Origin: Kosakonia radicincitans DSM 16656
Lineage (GTDB): Bacteria > Pseudomonadota > Gammaproteobacteria > Enterobacterales > Enterobacteriaceae
DNA length: 64,000 bases
Direction of reading: 5' to 3'
Assembly (NCBI RefSeq): GCF_000280495.2
Contig: NZ_CP018016.1
Location: 4,092,001-4,156,000, forward strand
A program made the translations under genes and the position numbers. The notes beneath the pieces were generated by a model. The model saw nothing but the letters and a program-made list of their open reading frames with translations. It was not told where the DNA came from and ran no database searches. The stretch's first letter is position 1, and each line of letters begins with the position of its first letter. Shown piece by piece: positions 9,015 to 19,702 of the stretch.

Positions 9015-10223
9015 TCAGCGGGCGCGGGTCAAAGGCTGCCAGAGGGTAATCAGCCCGGAAGTCAGCCCGCCGCGCCAGCAAAGCGCATCATGTCCGCCGT
9101 CAACCTGACGCCAGAAAACCGGCTGCTGTATGCGTTGTAACAGGGAAAAAAGCGCCTGATTGGCGCGAAAAATCAGCGGTTCGCGCGCGCCCGCTTCCAG
9201 CACAATGCGCAGGCCGGAGGGGTGCAGTTCACCGCGTTGAAGTTGTTGGATAAGGATGCCGTCCTGCTCTGCGCCGCGATGCGGCCACCAGTAAGAACCA
9301 GACTGGCTCAATACGCAGCCAAAACGCTGCGGCCAGTGCAGCGCGGCATAAAGTGAAGAGAGACCGCCAAAACTCTGCCCGGCCACCACCGTGCGCTCAG
9401 CGCGATTGCTGAACGGCGCCAGCGCCTGCACCTGCGGCAGCAGCTCTTCCTGCACCGCCAGCCAGAAATCGGCATTGCAGGGCAGTTCGCGCGTGCGGTG
9501 CACATTATCAATCACATCGATCAGCACATAGACTGCCGCCGGTAATTGCCCCTCGTTGGTGAGCGCGGCCAGCGCGGGCCAGACCGGCATACTCTGCGCC
9601 CAGAATTGCCCGTCGAGCAGCACCGCCAGCGGGCGTTCGGCCACGTTTTCCTCGCCGGTGGTGTAGATCCACACGCGGCGCGTGTTGTTCAGCCGCTGGC
9701 TGCGCCAGTGCAATAGTTGCGGTTCATTGAAAGGCGTATCGGATGCCTGCCATCCCGGCTGTAGCGGCGCATCAGGCATTTCCAGCGCCGAAACCGGATG
9801 GCCGCGACCGCCGCGCCAGCTTTGCCGGTTAAGCGGATCGGCAATCGCCTGCGCCAGCAGTTTGCGCCAGCCTTCGCGCAGAGCGGCGCGATCCGGCGGA
9901 ATGGCAGCAAACACCGCGGGGGAAAAATCGTCGTGATTTTGCGAAGGCATCAGGCAATAGCTGCCCCGCCAGCCCGCTTCAAGGCGGATCTCACGGTACC
10001 AGACATCAGTACCGGCAATGCGCTCAAGCGATTGCGGCCGGGCATTTTGATGATGATCGGTCACGCCGGTGATATAGAGCCAGACCCGTTGAATGGGGGA
10101 AGTGGCTTCCGTGCCTGCCGGATCCCGCCACCAAAACGTGACGCGGTATTCGCCCGCTTCCTGCACCCATTCCGGCCCCTGTTTTGACTCCCACCAGGCA
10201 TCACTTCCCGTTGTTGACGTCAC
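9015..10223 (-). CDS. fes: Enterochelin esterase
   Basis: Fes hydrolyses ferric enterobactin in the cytoplasm so that iron can be released. I place the start at GTG 10223, preceded by GGGG 8 bases upstream; this gives 402 residues (E. coli about 400). The frame stays open to an ATG at 10310, but that extension would run through the Fur-box region, so it is unlikely. The alpha/beta hydrolase nucleophile is in VVAGQSFGG, and VDGGHDALCWRGG near the end carries the catalytic histidine. QSWRGGRGHPVSALEMP matches the family linker. It is first in the fes-ybdZ-entF operon and divergent from fepA. Confidence 0.95.
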   Translation of the reverse strand: MTSTTGSDAWWESKQGPEWVQEAGEYRVTFWWRDPAGTEATSPIQRVWLYITGVTDHHQNARPQSLERIAGTDVWYREIRLEAGWRGSYCLMPSQNHDDFSPAVFAAIPPDRAALREGWRKLLAQAIADPLNRQSWRGGRGHPVSALEMPDAPLQPGWQASDTPFNEPQLLHWRSQRLNNTRRVWIYTTGEENVAERPLAVLLDGQFWAQSMPVWPALAALTNEGQLPAAVYVLIDVIDNVHRTRELPCNADFWLAVQEELLPQVQALAPFSNRAERTVVAGQSFGGLSSLYAALHWPQRFGCVLSQSGSYWWPHRGAEQDGILIQQLQRGELHPSGLRIVLEAGAREPLIFRANQALFSLLQRIQQPVFWRQVDGGHDALCWRGGLTSGLITLWQPLTRAR

Positions 10224-10277
10224 GTCTATTACCCCAAATATGCTGTGGAAATTTTTGCTTGCACTTCCAAATTTGTT

Positions 10278-10308
10278 GATAATATTATTGATAACAATTT
10301 GCATTTGC
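10278..10308. promoter_or_regulatory. Fur-box region between fes and fepA
   Basis: Consecutive GATAAT/ATTATT/GATAAC hexamers followed by AATTTGCATTTGC resemble the Fur-bound fepA-fes promoter of E. coli. The site is 55 bases upstream of the fes start and about 170 upstream of fepA, so it can serve both directions. The match is to hexamer arrays rather than one clean 19-mer. Confidence 0.7.
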
Positions 10309-10476
10309 AATAGCGTATTAGCGCGCTGTGGGAAGCGCGTCTTTCACTCAATTGGCCACCTTTGTCGATGCTGCTCAGGGCTGAATAGCTCGCTTTGTGC
10401 TGGCTCCATTATGCTGCCTCCTCTCCCCCTGGGAATGGATGAACCGGGGAAGCGGCGATGAAAATCAGGTAAAACA

Positions 10477-12732
10477 ATGAATAACAAAATCAAGACCTTG
10501 ACCTTATTGGTCAATCTGGGAATTTACGGTGCTGCTTTGCCCGCCATGGCGGCAGACAGCAATACCACCAACTCCACCGAGAATGATGACACCATCGTTG
10601 TGACCGCCGCGCAGCAAAATTTGCAGGCGCCGGGCGTTTCCACCATCACCGCTGACGAAATTCGCAAAAACCCGCCAGCGCGCGACGTTTCTGAAATTAT
10701 CCGGACCATGCCGGGCGTTAACTTAACCGGTAACGCCACCAGCGGTCAGCGCGGCAACAACCGCCAGATCGATATTCGCGGTATGGGCCCGGAAAACACC
10801 CTGATTCTGATTGACGGCAAACCGGTTACCAGCCGCAACTCCGTGCGCCTTGGCTGGCGCGGCGAGCGTGACAGCCGTGGCGACACTAACTGGGTGCCGC
10901 CGGAAATGATCGAACGTATCGAAGTGATTCGCGGCCCGGCAGCAGCGCGTTACGGTAACGGCGCAGCCGGCGGCGTGGTGAATATCATCACCAAAAAAGA
11001 TAAAACAAACGAATGGCACGGTGCCTGGAACACCTATTTCAACGCGCCGGAACATAAAGACGAAGGTTCCACCAAACGTACCGACTTCAGCCTGAGCGGC
11101 CCGCTGGGCGGCGATGTCAGCTTCCGCCTGTATGGCAACCTGGCAAAAACCCAGGCCGACGCGTGGGATATCAACCAGGATCACCAGTCTGAACGTACCG
11201 GGATCTATGCCAACACCATGGCCGCCGGTCGTGAAGGTTCGATTAACAAAGATATCAACGGCGTGGTGCGCTGGGATTTTGCACCGTTGCAGTCGCTGGA
11301 GTTCGAAGCCGGTTACAGCCGCCAGGGCAACCTCTACGCGGGCGATACGCAGAACACCAACAACGACAGTAGCACCAATAACTACGTGAAAGAGAACTAC
11401 GGCAAAGAGACGAACCGTCTTTATCGCCAGAACTACTCTGTCACCTGGAATGGCGGCTGGGATAACGGTGTGACCACCAATAACTGGCTCCAGTACGAAC
11501 ACACGCGCAACTCGCGTCTCGGCGAAGGCCTGGCGGGCGGTCTGGAAGGGTTATTCAACACCAATAAGTTCACCGATATCGATCTCTCGGACGTGATGCT
11601 GCATAACGAAGTGAACCTGCCGCTGGATCTGCTGGTCAATCAGACGCTGACGCTGGGAACCGAGTGGAACCAGCAGCGGATGAAAGACATGGCGTCGAAT
11701 AAGCAGGCTTTCCAGGGCGGCCCCATTTCCGGTCTGAGCAGCACCAACCGCAGCCCTTACTCCAGCGCTGATATCTACTCGGTGTTCGCGGAAGACAATA
11801 TGGAGCTGACCGAGAGCACCATGCTGACGCCAGCCCTGCGCTTTGATCATCACACCATTGTCGGCAATAACTGGAGCCCATCGCTGAACCTGTCGCAGGG
11901 TCTGGGCGATGACTTCACGCTGAAAATGGGTATCGCCCGCGCTTACAAAGCGCCGAGCCTCTATCAGACCAACCCGAACTACATCCTCTACAGTCGTGGT
12001 CAGGGTTGCTACGCCAGCGGCACCGGCGTGGGCTGCTACATGATGGGGAACGACGATCTGAAAGCGGAAACCAGCATCAACAAAGAGATTGGCCTGGAAT
12101 TCAAACGTGAAGGCTGGCTGGCCGGTTTGACCTGGTTCCGCAACGATTACCGCAACAAGATTGAAGCCGGTTATTCACCGCTGAGCCAGACCTCGGTCGG
12201 CAGTACCAAAACCGATCTCTATCAATGGGAAAACGTGCCGAAAGCGGTAGTGGAAGGTTTAGAAGGCACCCTGAACGTGCCGGTCAGCGATGCGGTAACG
12301 TGGAGCAACAACTTCACTTACATGCTGCAAAGCAAAAACAAAACCACTGGCGAACGCCTGTCGATCATTCCGGAGTACACGGTAAACTCCACCCTGAGCT
12401 GGCAAATTGTGCAGGATGTTTCTGTTCAGTCGACCTTTACCTGGTACGGCAAACAGGAACCGAAAAAGTATGACTATCAGGGTAACCGCGTGACCGGTTC
12501 CGCTACCAACGAAGTCAGCCCTTACAGCATCGTTGGCCTGAGCGGCACCTGGGATGTGACCAAATACGTTAGCCTGACGGCCGGTATCGATAACCTGTTC
12601 GACAAACGCCACTGGCGCGCGGGTAACGCCCAGAGCACCGGCGGCAGCACTGGCTGGATGTACGGCGCTGGCGCAGAAACCTATAACGAATCGGGCCGCA
12701 CCTGGTATATGAGTGTGAACACCCACTTCTAA
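10477..12732 (+). CDS. fepA: TonB-dependent ferric enterobactin receptor
   Basis: Outer-membrane gated barrel for ferric enterobactin, 751 residues (E. coli 746). A signal peptide ends near AMAADS, followed by a TonB box (DTIVVTA). The plug domain has PGVNLTGNATSGQRGNNRQIDIRGMGPENTLILIDG-type sequence, continuing with GAAGGVVNIITKK. The last residue is Phe after WYMSVNTH, the usual barrel-insertion signal. It is preceded by CAGGTAAAAC and lies opposite fes across the Fur region. A 259-residue reading frame on the other strand is only a shadow. Confidence 0.97.
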   Translation: MNNKIKTLTLLVNLGIYGAALPAMAADSNTTNSTENDDTIVVTAAQQNLQAPGVSTITADEIRKNPPARDVSEIIRTMPGVNLTGNATSGQRGNNRQIDIRGMGPENTLILIDGKPVTSRNSVRLGWRGERDSRGDTNWVPPEMIERIEVIRGPAAARYGNGAAGGVVNIITKKDKTNEWHGAWNTYFNAPEHKDEGSTKRTDFSLSGPLGGDVSFRLYGNLAKTQADAWDINQDHQSERTGIYANTMAAGREGSINKDINGVVRWDFAPLQSLEFEAGYSRQGNLYAGDTQNTNNDSSTNNYVKENYGKETNRLYRQNYSVTWNGGWDNGVTTNNWLQYEHTRNSRLGEGLAGGLEGLFNTNKFTDIDLSDVMLHNEVNLPLDLLVNQTLTLGTEWNQQRMKDMASNKQAFQGGPISGLSSTNRSPYSSADIYSVFAEDNMELTESTMLTPALRFDHHTIVGNNWSPSLNLSQGLGDDFTLKMGIARAYKAPSLYQTNPNYILYSRGQGCYASGTGVGCYMMGNDDLKAETSINKEIGLEFKREGWLAGLTWFRNDYRNKIEAGYSPLSQTSVGSTKTDLYQWENVPKAVVEGLEGTLNVPVSDAVTWSNNFTYMLQSKNKTTGERLSIIPEYTVNSTLSWQIVQDVSVQSTFTWYGKQEPKKYDYQGNRVTGSATNEVSPYSIVGLSGTWDVTKYVSLTAGIDNLFDKRHWRAGNAQSTGGSTGWMYGAGAETYNESGRTWYMSVNTHF

Positions 12733-12741
12733 GTTGCACCC

Positions 12742-12788
12742 GCCCTCTCCCCCAACGGAAGAGCCCCGCTTCCCGGCGGGGAGAGGGC
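12742..12788 (+). terminator. Strong hairpin between fepA and entD
   Basis: GCCCTCTCCCC and GGGGAGAGGGC form a perfect 11-bp stem with a 25-base loop, starting 10 bases after the fepA stop. No T run follows, and the entD start is 16 bases downstream. It probably slows transcription or stabilises fepA mRNA, giving less EntD than FepA. Confidence 0.5.
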
Positions 12789-12804
12789 CGGGCGAGGAAA
12801 CGCC

Positions 12805-13463
12805 ATGCACACCACTCATCACACCGTTTCCCTCGCCGATCACACGCTTCATCTGATCGATTTTCTTCCCGCGACGTTTACTCCCGCCGATCTGCTCTGG
12901 CTGCCGCATCATGAGGCGCTTGCGCACTGCGCGTTAAAGCGCCAGACCGAGCATCTGGCCGGGCGCATCGCCGCGCTGCACGCATTGCAGGAGCATGGTT
13001 TCAGCACGATTCCGGCCCCTGGCGCGGCTGGCGAACCCTGCTGGCCGCAAGGCGTATCGGGTAGCATCAGCCACAGCGGGCAGCGTGCCGTTGCCGTAGT
13101 GGCGTCGCATCCTGTCGGCGTGGATCTTGAAGCGCAGTTCAGCCCGGCGCTGTGCGATGAACTGGCCGCAAGCATTGTTAACGCGCAGGAACATGCGCTG
13201 CTCGCCGCCTGCCCCCTGCCGTTTACGCTGGCGCTCACGCTCGCTTTCAGCGCGAAAGAGAGCCTTTACAAAGCGTTCTCCCCGCAGGCGAAGCCCTTCC
13301 CCGGCTTTGCCAGCGCGCACATCACCGCTATTGATGAACAGCATCTTGAGCTGCGTTTTCTGGCGGAATTTTCCCCACAACTGGTTGATAAAAAAGTAAA
13401 CGTCTACTGGCGAGCCGACCACGAACGGGTAATGACGCTGGCCGTGGGTTTACCGTTCGGATC

Positions 13464-13467
<4 letters not shown>
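12805..13467 (+). CDS. entD: Enterobactin phosphopantetheinyl transferase
   Basis: EntD transfers phosphopantetheine from CoA to the carrier domains of EntF and EntB. The 220-residue product has the Sfp/EntD motifs: SHSGQRAVAVV, HPVGVDLEAQF (magnesium ligands Asp and Glu) and FSAKESLYKAFSP. It is slightly longer than E. coli EntD (206-209). Its place downstream of fepA is conserved. The shared promoter block of the sugar locus begins inside its stop codon, so the enterobactin region ends sharply here. Confidence 0.94.
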
Positions 13468-14526
<1,059 letters not shown>

Positions 14527-14538
14527 CGCGGAGGCGCT

Positions 14539-15147
14539 ATGTGGTTAAAACAATGGGGTAATGCGCTCGCAGGGTGCGTTGCCCTGTTGCTCACGGCCTG
14601 CACCGTGGTGGATCTGGATGAGAACGGCAAGCCGATTATGCCTGCCGATCCGCATGCCAAAGCCAGCTTTGACAACCAGACGCCGCAGCAGATCGCGCAA
14701 CAAACCTGGCAGGAACGCGTGATCAACGCCGCGCACCAACATGCGCTGAGCGCCGACACGCTGGCCGCCCAACAAAAAAACCCGGCCGCCGCGCCGCAGA
14801 GCGTCTTTGTCCGGCTGACAAGCCAGGTCGAACGCATTGATACCAGTAATGAACGCGAACAGCAGATGCTGATTAACGTTAACGGGCAACCGCTGCCGGT
14901 GCAGCTTGGCCCGGTAATACGCGGTAACGCAATTCGCGATGCTACCGGTTTTAAATTTGAAGACTTTACCAACCAGGTCCAGTTTGCGCAGCTTTCCCGC
15001 GCCTATAACCGTGAAGCAGCAAAACATCTGCCAAAAGTTGACGCCAGCTGGGCCGGAAAACCGGTCACCGTACTGATAGCGGTCACGCTCAGCGGCGGCA
15101 AGCTTGATGACGCCGTGGCACTGGAGTTGCAACAGGAGGCACAGTAA
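14539..15147 (+). CDS. DUF2291 lipoprotein of the sugar ABC operon
   Basis: A 202-residue lipoprotein: hydrophobic leader, lipobox LLTAC with Cys 21 as the lipidated residue, then VVDLDENGKPI. This is the DUF2291 family, which recurs in RbsB/A/C-type sugar transporter operons. Its role is unknown; a periplasmic accessory to the importer is an inference. It has GGAGG 5 bases before ATG, and its TAA stop overlaps the ATG of the ATPase gene (TAATG), so the two are coupled. Confidence 0.8.
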   Translation: MWLKQWGNALAGCVALLLTACTVVDLDENGKPIMPADPHAKASFDNQTPQQIAQQTWQERVINAAHQHALSADTLAAQQKNPAAAPQSVFVRLTSQVERIDTSNEREQQMLINVNGQPLPVQLGPVIRGNAIRDATGFKFEDFTNQVQFAQLSRAYNREAAKHLPKVDASWAGKPVTVLIAVTLSGGKLDDAVALELQQEAQ

Positions 15148-16673
15148 TGAGCGATCTACCTGTGGACGACATCATTCTGCGCACGCGCGGCGTGTCGATG
15201 CTGTTTCCCGGCACCGTGGCGCTGGACAACGTCGATTACAACGTCTGGCGCGGCAAAGTAAACGTGATTATCGGCGAGAACGGCGCGGGCAAATCGACGC
15301 TGATGAAAATTCTCGCCGGCGTGCAGCAGCCGAGCGTCGGCACCATCGAACTGAATGGCGAAACGGTGCACTTTTCCGACACCCGCTCCGCCGCCGCACA
15401 CGGTATTGGCATGGTGCACCAGGAGCTGAATCTGTTCGAAAACCTCAACGTCGCGGAGAATATTTTTCTCGGCCGCGAGCTGCAAAAAGGGGTGACGCCG
15501 ATTAACGAAGCGGAGCAGGAAAAACGCACCGCTGAACTGCTCAGGCGCCTCGATCAGCCCATCTCGCCGCGCGAACTGGTTGGCAACTTAAAAGTCGGCC
15601 AGCAGCAACTGGTCGAGATCGCCAAAGCGCTGGCCGAGGATGCCGATATTCTGATCCTCGACGAACCCACTTCGGCGCTGAGTAAAACGGAAGTGGAGAT
15701 CCTGTTCCGCGTGATACGTGAACTCACGCGCCAGGGGGTGTCGATTATCTACATTTCGCACCGGCTGGAAGAGTTAATGGCAATTGGCGATGTCATCACC
15801 ATTCTGCGCGATGGCAAATTTCAGGCCGAAGCGAAGGTCTGCGATATCGATGTGCCGTGGATCGTACGCGAAATGCTCGGCAGCGATCCGGTGAGTAACT
15901 TCCTCTCGCCGGGAAGAACCTTCGGCGCGCCGGTTCTGGAAGCTGAAAACATCACCTGCGTAAACGCCAGCGGCGTCACCACGGTAAATGATGTCAGCTT
16001 TAAAGTGCATGCTGGCGAGATTGTCGGCATCTACGGCCTGATGGGTGCCGGACGTACCGAGCTGTTTGAGTGCATGCTCGGAACCGAACGCAACTATCTC
16101 GGCAAGCTGTGGCTCGACAGCAAACCGGTGCCGCAACGGCTGACGCCCGCGGAGCGCATCCGCATGGGCATGAGCCTGGTACCGGAAGATCGCAAACGCA
16201 CCGGCATCTTTCCCATCTCGTCGGTAGCGAGCAATCTCACCATCGCCAGCCTGTGGCTGCGCTTGCAGCGCGGTTTCACTATCGCCACAAAGGATGAAGA
16301 AGCGGTGGTCACCAGCACCATTGGCAACCTGTCGATTAAAGTCTCCTCGCCGGAGGTGGAGATCCAGGCGCTCAGCGGCGGTAACCAGCAGAAAGTGGTG
16401 ATTGGCCGCTCGCTGCTGACTAACCCGAAAGTGCTGTTTCTCGACGAGCCAACGCGCGGCATTGATGTCGGCGCAAAAGCCGATGTGTTCCGCATGATGG
16501 TACAGCTTTCGCAACAGGGGATCGCGGTGGTCTTTTCCACCTCCGATTTGAAAGAAATCATGGCGGTTTCTGACCGCATTATGGTGATGTCCGGCGGCAA
16601 ACTGACGGCCGATATTGAACGCGCCCGGGCCGAAGAGTCGGCACTGGTAACAGCAAGTGCTCAGGGGTTCTGA
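15147..16673 (+). CDS. Sugar ABC transporter ATPase, RbsA-type double cassette
   Basis: A 508-residue fused two-cassette ATPase of the CUT2 (ribose/galactose) class. Cassette 1 has Walker A GENGAGKST at 43-51 and ILILDEPTSAL. Cassette 2 has the degenerate Walker A GLMGAGRTE, signature LSGGNQQK and VLFLDEPTRGIDVG, the usual asymmetry of RbsA proteins. It powers import through the permease encoded just downstream. Confidence 0.93.
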   Translation: MSDLPVDDIILRTRGVSMLFPGTVALDNVDYNVWRGKVNVIIGENGAGKSTLMKILAGVQQPSVGTIELNGETVHFSDTRSAAAHGIGMVHQELNLFENLNVAENIFLGRELQKGVTPINEAEQEKRTAELLRRLDQPISPRELVGNLKVGQQQLVEIAKALAEDADILILDEPTSALSKTEVEILFRVIRELTRQGVSIIYISHRLEELMAIGDVITILRDGKFQAEAKVCDIDVPWIVREMLGSDPVSNFLSPGRTFGAPVLEAENITCVNASGVTTVNDVSFKVHAGEIVGIYGLMGAGRTELFECMLGTERNYLGKLWLDSKPVPQRLTPAERIRMGMSLVPEDRKRTGIFPISSVASNLTIASLWLRLQRGFTIATKDEEAVVTSTIGNLSIKVSSPEVEIQALSGGNQQKVVIGRSLLTNPKVLFLDEPTRGIDVGAKADVFRMMVQLSQQGIAVVFSTSDLKEIMAVSDRIMVMSGGKLTADIERARAEESALVTASAQGF

Positions 16674-16674
16674 T

Positions 16675-17763
16675 ATGAAAACAACACAATCTATGGCCAT
16701 CGTGCCGCGCGCGGGCGCATCGTTATCACGCGAAAGCATTCTGCTTTTGCTGTTGAAGCTGCGTACCTTTATCGCGCTGTTCCTGATCGTCGGCTTTTTT
16801 ACCGCCACCGTACCGGGTTTTCTCTCCACCGGCAGCCTGCTGATCATGATTAAACATATCGCCATCAACGCCTTTCTGGCGCTGGGCATTACCTTTGTGA
16901 TCATCACCGCCGGAATCGATCTGTCGATTGGCGCGACGCTCGGGCTGTGTGGAATGATCGCTGGCTGGATGATCACCAAAGGCATTGTCCTGCCGATGTT
17001 CGGCATCGCCATTTTCCCCAGCGTGTGGGTGATTGTGCCGCTGGTACTGCTGACTGGCGGGCTTATCGGCGCGGTAAACGGCTGGATCATCACCCGCTAC
17101 AACGTTGCGCCGTTTATCTGCACCCTTGGCACCATGTATGTGCTGCGCGGCGCGGCGATGCTGACCTCCGACGGGCAGACGTTTCCGGGGCTTGCCGGCA
17201 ACCCGCTGCTCGGCAATACCGGGTTTGATGAAATTGGCGCCGGGACGCTGTTCGGCATTCCGTGGGCCATCTGGCTGATGATTGTGCTGGCCGCAGTAAT
17301 TGCTTATATCGCCCGCCGCCTGCCGTTTGGCCGCCATGTCTACGCGATTGGCGATAACGAACGCGCCGCCGAGCTCTCCGGCGTGCGGGTGAAGCAGGTA
17401 AAAATCTGGGTTTACACCCTCTCCGGGCTGTGCGCCGCGCTGGCGGGCATTGTGGTCTCGGCGCAGTTGCTGGCGAGCCACCCGGCTAACGGTACGGCTT
17501 TTGAAATGAATGCCATCGCCGCCGTGGTGCTGGGTGGTACGTCGCTGGCCGGTGGTCGCGGCACCGTGCTCGGTACGCTGATTGGCGCGTTCGTGATCGG
17601 TTTTCTCGCCGACGGGCTGGTGATGATGGGCGTCAGCGAGTTCTGGCAAATGGTGATCAAAGGGATCGTGATTATCGTGGCGGTGATTATCGATCAGATG
17701 CAAAACCGCATGCAGCAGAAAGCGGCAGTGGTCGCGCAGAAGGCGGTGATGGAAGGTAAATAG
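16675..17763 (+). CDS. Sugar ABC transporter permease, RbsC family
   Basis: A 362-residue membrane protein with about ten hydrophobic helices. The CUT2 permease signatures are present: GIDLSIGATLGL, FICTLGTMYVLRG, GDNERAAELSGV and AAVVLGGTSLAGGRGT. The ATG at 16675 follows the ATPase stop by one base and has AGGGG about 8 bases upstream. It is the last gene of the operon, followed by two terminators in tandem. Confidence 0.93.
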   Translation: MKTTQSMAIVPRAGASLSRESILLLLLKLRTFIALFLIVGFFTATVPGFLSTGSLLIMIKHIAINAFLALGITFVIITAGIDLSIGATLGLCGMIAGWMITKGIVLPMFGIAIFPSVWVIVPLVLLTGGLIGAVNGWIITRYNVAPFICTLGTMYVLRGAAMLTSDGQTFPGLAGNPLLGNTGFDEIGAGTLFGIPWAIWLMIVLAAVIAYIARRLPFGRHVYAIGDNERAAELSGVRVKQVKIWVYTLSGLCAALAGIVVSAQLLASHPANGTAFEMNAIAAVVLGGTSLAGGRGTVLGTLIGAFVIGFLADGLVMMGVSEFWQMVIKGIVIIVAVIIDQMQNRMQQKAAVVAQKAVMEGK

Positions 17764-17772
17764 ACCAGCTTG

Positions 17773-17833
17773 CCCGGCTCTGATGCACCGGGTTTTTACC
17801 GCCCGGCTCGCATGATGCGGCCGGGCATTTTTT
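17773..17833 (+). terminator. Two tandem intrinsic terminators
   Basis: The first hairpin pairs CCCGG (17773) with CCGGG followed by TTTTT. The second pairs GCCCGGC (17801) with GCCGGGC followed by ATTTTTTT. They close the sugar importer operon and keep it from running into the chemoreceptor gene, whose stop lies at the second T run. Confidence 0.85.
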
Positions 17834-17835
17834 TA

Positions 17836-19518
17836 TCAGAACGCTTCCCACTCGCTATCCGGCGCTTTGCTGGCGCTGGCTAATGCCGGGCGCAGCACCG
17901 GTTTTCCGGCTTTCGGCGCTTTCGATGCCGGTTTGCTGGCGGCGCTTTGCGCAGCAACATCGCCCGGCAGTTTAAACACCGACACGATTTCGGTCAGTTG
18001 GTAAGCCTGCTGTTCCAGCGAACTGGAGGTGGCGGAAGACTCTTCCACCAGCGCGGCGTTCTGCTGGGTGACGCCATCCATTTGCGAAATCGCCGTGCCG
18101 ACCTGGCCAATCCCTTTACTCTGCTCGCTGGATGCCGACGCGATCTCGCCCATGATGTCCGTCACGCTGGTGACGGAACGCAGGATGTTATCCATCGATT
18201 CGCTGGTCAGCGTCACCTGGTCGTAACCGTTATTGACGTTAACTACGGACTCGTCGATCAGCGTTTTGATCTCTTTCGCCGCACCGGCGCTGCGCTGCGC
18301 CAGGTTACGCACTTCGCTGGCGACGACGGCAAAACCGCGCCCCTGCTCACCGGCGCGCGCGGCTTCCACGGCAGCGTTCAGCGCCAGGATATTGGTCTGG
18401 AAAGCAATACTGTCGATCACGTTGATAATGTCGGTAATTTTCTGCGAACTTTCGGTAATGTTCTTCATGCTGGCGATAACCGCCTGCACCCGTTCTTCAC
18501 CGGTGTTCACCGCTTCCGACGCAGTTTTCGCCAGTTGGCTGGCCTGATTGGCGTTGTCGGCGTTCTGTTTCACCACCGCACTCAACTCCTCCATGCTGGC
18601 GGCGGTTTGCGTCAATGCCGCAGCCTGCTCTTCAGTGCGCGAAGAGAGATCGGTATTCCCGGAGGCGATTTCGCTGGCGCCCTGGTAGATTTCTCCGGCG
18701 CTGTTACGGATCTGCGCGACGGTTTTCACCCAGTTCTCCTGCATCGTTGCCAGATATGGGATCAACTGCCCGACTTCGTTGCGCCCCAGATCTTTCGTCG
18801 GTTTATCCAGGCTCCCGACCGACAGCACCTGCAAATGCTGTTTCACCCACTCCAGCGAACGCCCCAGGCACAGCGCCAGGTAACGTTCCGACAGCACCAG
18901 CATCGCCAGGCCAATGACCATCGCGATAATAATGATGGTGCGCGTCACCGACACCCAACTGGCAATACGCCCATTCGCCGCGGATTTCAGATCGTGAATC
19001 TCCTGGTTATAAGCGACGATTGCCTGCGAAAAACCGCTGCGCAGCGGGCTGAACTGATCTTTCGACAGTTGCGCATAACTCGCGGCGTTGTTCTCCTTGA
19101 TAGCGGCAAACATGGGGGTGATGGCCTGGTTAAACAGCGTCAGCGAGCTGTTGTAGATATTGTCCGTAGCAGTAGTGCTGATATTGGCGTGGTCGGTGAC
19201 TTTAAACTGGTTCAACCCGCCCTGCAGAAAGTCGATATCTTTGCCGATGCGCTCGATGGTTTGTTGGTAGTTTTGGGTATCGTTATTTGCCTGGTAAACG
19301 ATTGCGCGATCCATCAGCAGTTTCACCTGATAGTAACGGTCGCTGGCGTTATTGATAATGTCACCGTTTACCTGCTGAACGTTGGTGAGTTCAACTTCGT
19401 CCGTTAAGCCGCTTAATGCATGCAGAGAGAAAAACGACACGCCGCCCCAGAGCAGAGTAAAAATGATCAGGATCGCAAGCATCACGACCTTGATTTTTAA
19501 ATTTCGAATTATGTGCAT
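17836..19518 (-). CDS. Methyl-accepting chemotaxis protein with CheR/CheB tether
   Basis: A 560-residue transmembrane chemoreceptor. TM1 is near residues 10-30, a periplasmic four-helix-type sensor follows, TM2 is near 192-212, then a HAMP domain and a cytoplasmic signalling hairpin with the invariant tip region ([42 protein letters not shown]). It ends in EWEAF, a variant of the NWETF pentapeptide that recruits CheR and CheB in full-activity receptors such as Tar and Tsr. Lying inside the sugar locus, it may sense the sugar directly or through the RbsB-like protein, as Trg does with ribose; this is inference. Confidence 0.93.
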   Translation of the reverse strand: MHIIRNLKIKVVMLAILIIFTLLWGGVSFFSLHALSGLTDEVELTNVQQVNGDIINNASDRYYQVKLLMDRAIVYQANNDTQNYQQTIERIGKDIDFLQGGLNQFKVTDHANISTTATDNIYNSSLTLFNQAITPMFAAIKENNAASYAQLSKDQFSPLRSGFSQAIVAYNQEIHDLKSAANGRIASWVSVTRTIIIIAMVIGLAMLVLSERYLALCLGRSLEWVKQHLQVLSVGSLDKPTKDLGRNEVGQLIPYLATMQENWVKTVAQIRNSAGEIYQGASEIASGNTDLSSRTEEQAAALTQTAASMEELSAVVKQNADNANQASQLAKTASEAVNTGEERVQAVIASMKNITESSQKITDIINVIDSIAFQTNILALNAAVEAARAGEQGRGFAVVASEVRNLAQRSAGAAKEIKTLIDESVVNVNNGYDQVTLTSESMDNILRSVTSVTDIMGEIASASSEQSKGIGQVGTAISQMDGVTQQNAALVEESSATSSSLEQQAYQLTEIVSVFKLPGDVAAQSAASKPASKAPKAGKPVLRPALASASKAPDSEWEAF

Positions 19519-19702
19519 AAAAACCCCGGTAAATTGCTGTGAAGAAAAGGAACAACAGCGATACAGCGCTGCTTAACTCTCCATCGGCGTTACAGCGAAG
19601 TTAATTAAGATTAAAAAGAAGTAAGGCAATAACTTTTATTTAAAACAGCGATAACAATCGCGGCGGGTGGCCCGATGGCGCAGCACCACCGGGCTGACCC
19701 GC

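Noticed and set aside
10224..10310. Upstream ATG giving a 431-residue Fes
   Set aside because: The added segment would cover the Fur-box region; the GTG at 10223 has a good ribosome binding site and gives the family length.
10723..11502. 259-residue open frame on the strand opposite fepA
   Set aside because: It lies wholly inside fepA, has no recognisable domain and a composition expected from reading GC-rich code backwards.
15774..17093. 439-residue frame on the strand opposite the sugar ABC ATPase and permease genes
   Set aside because: The plus-strand genes show full ABC motifs; this frame has low-complexity, motif-free sequence and spans two genes.
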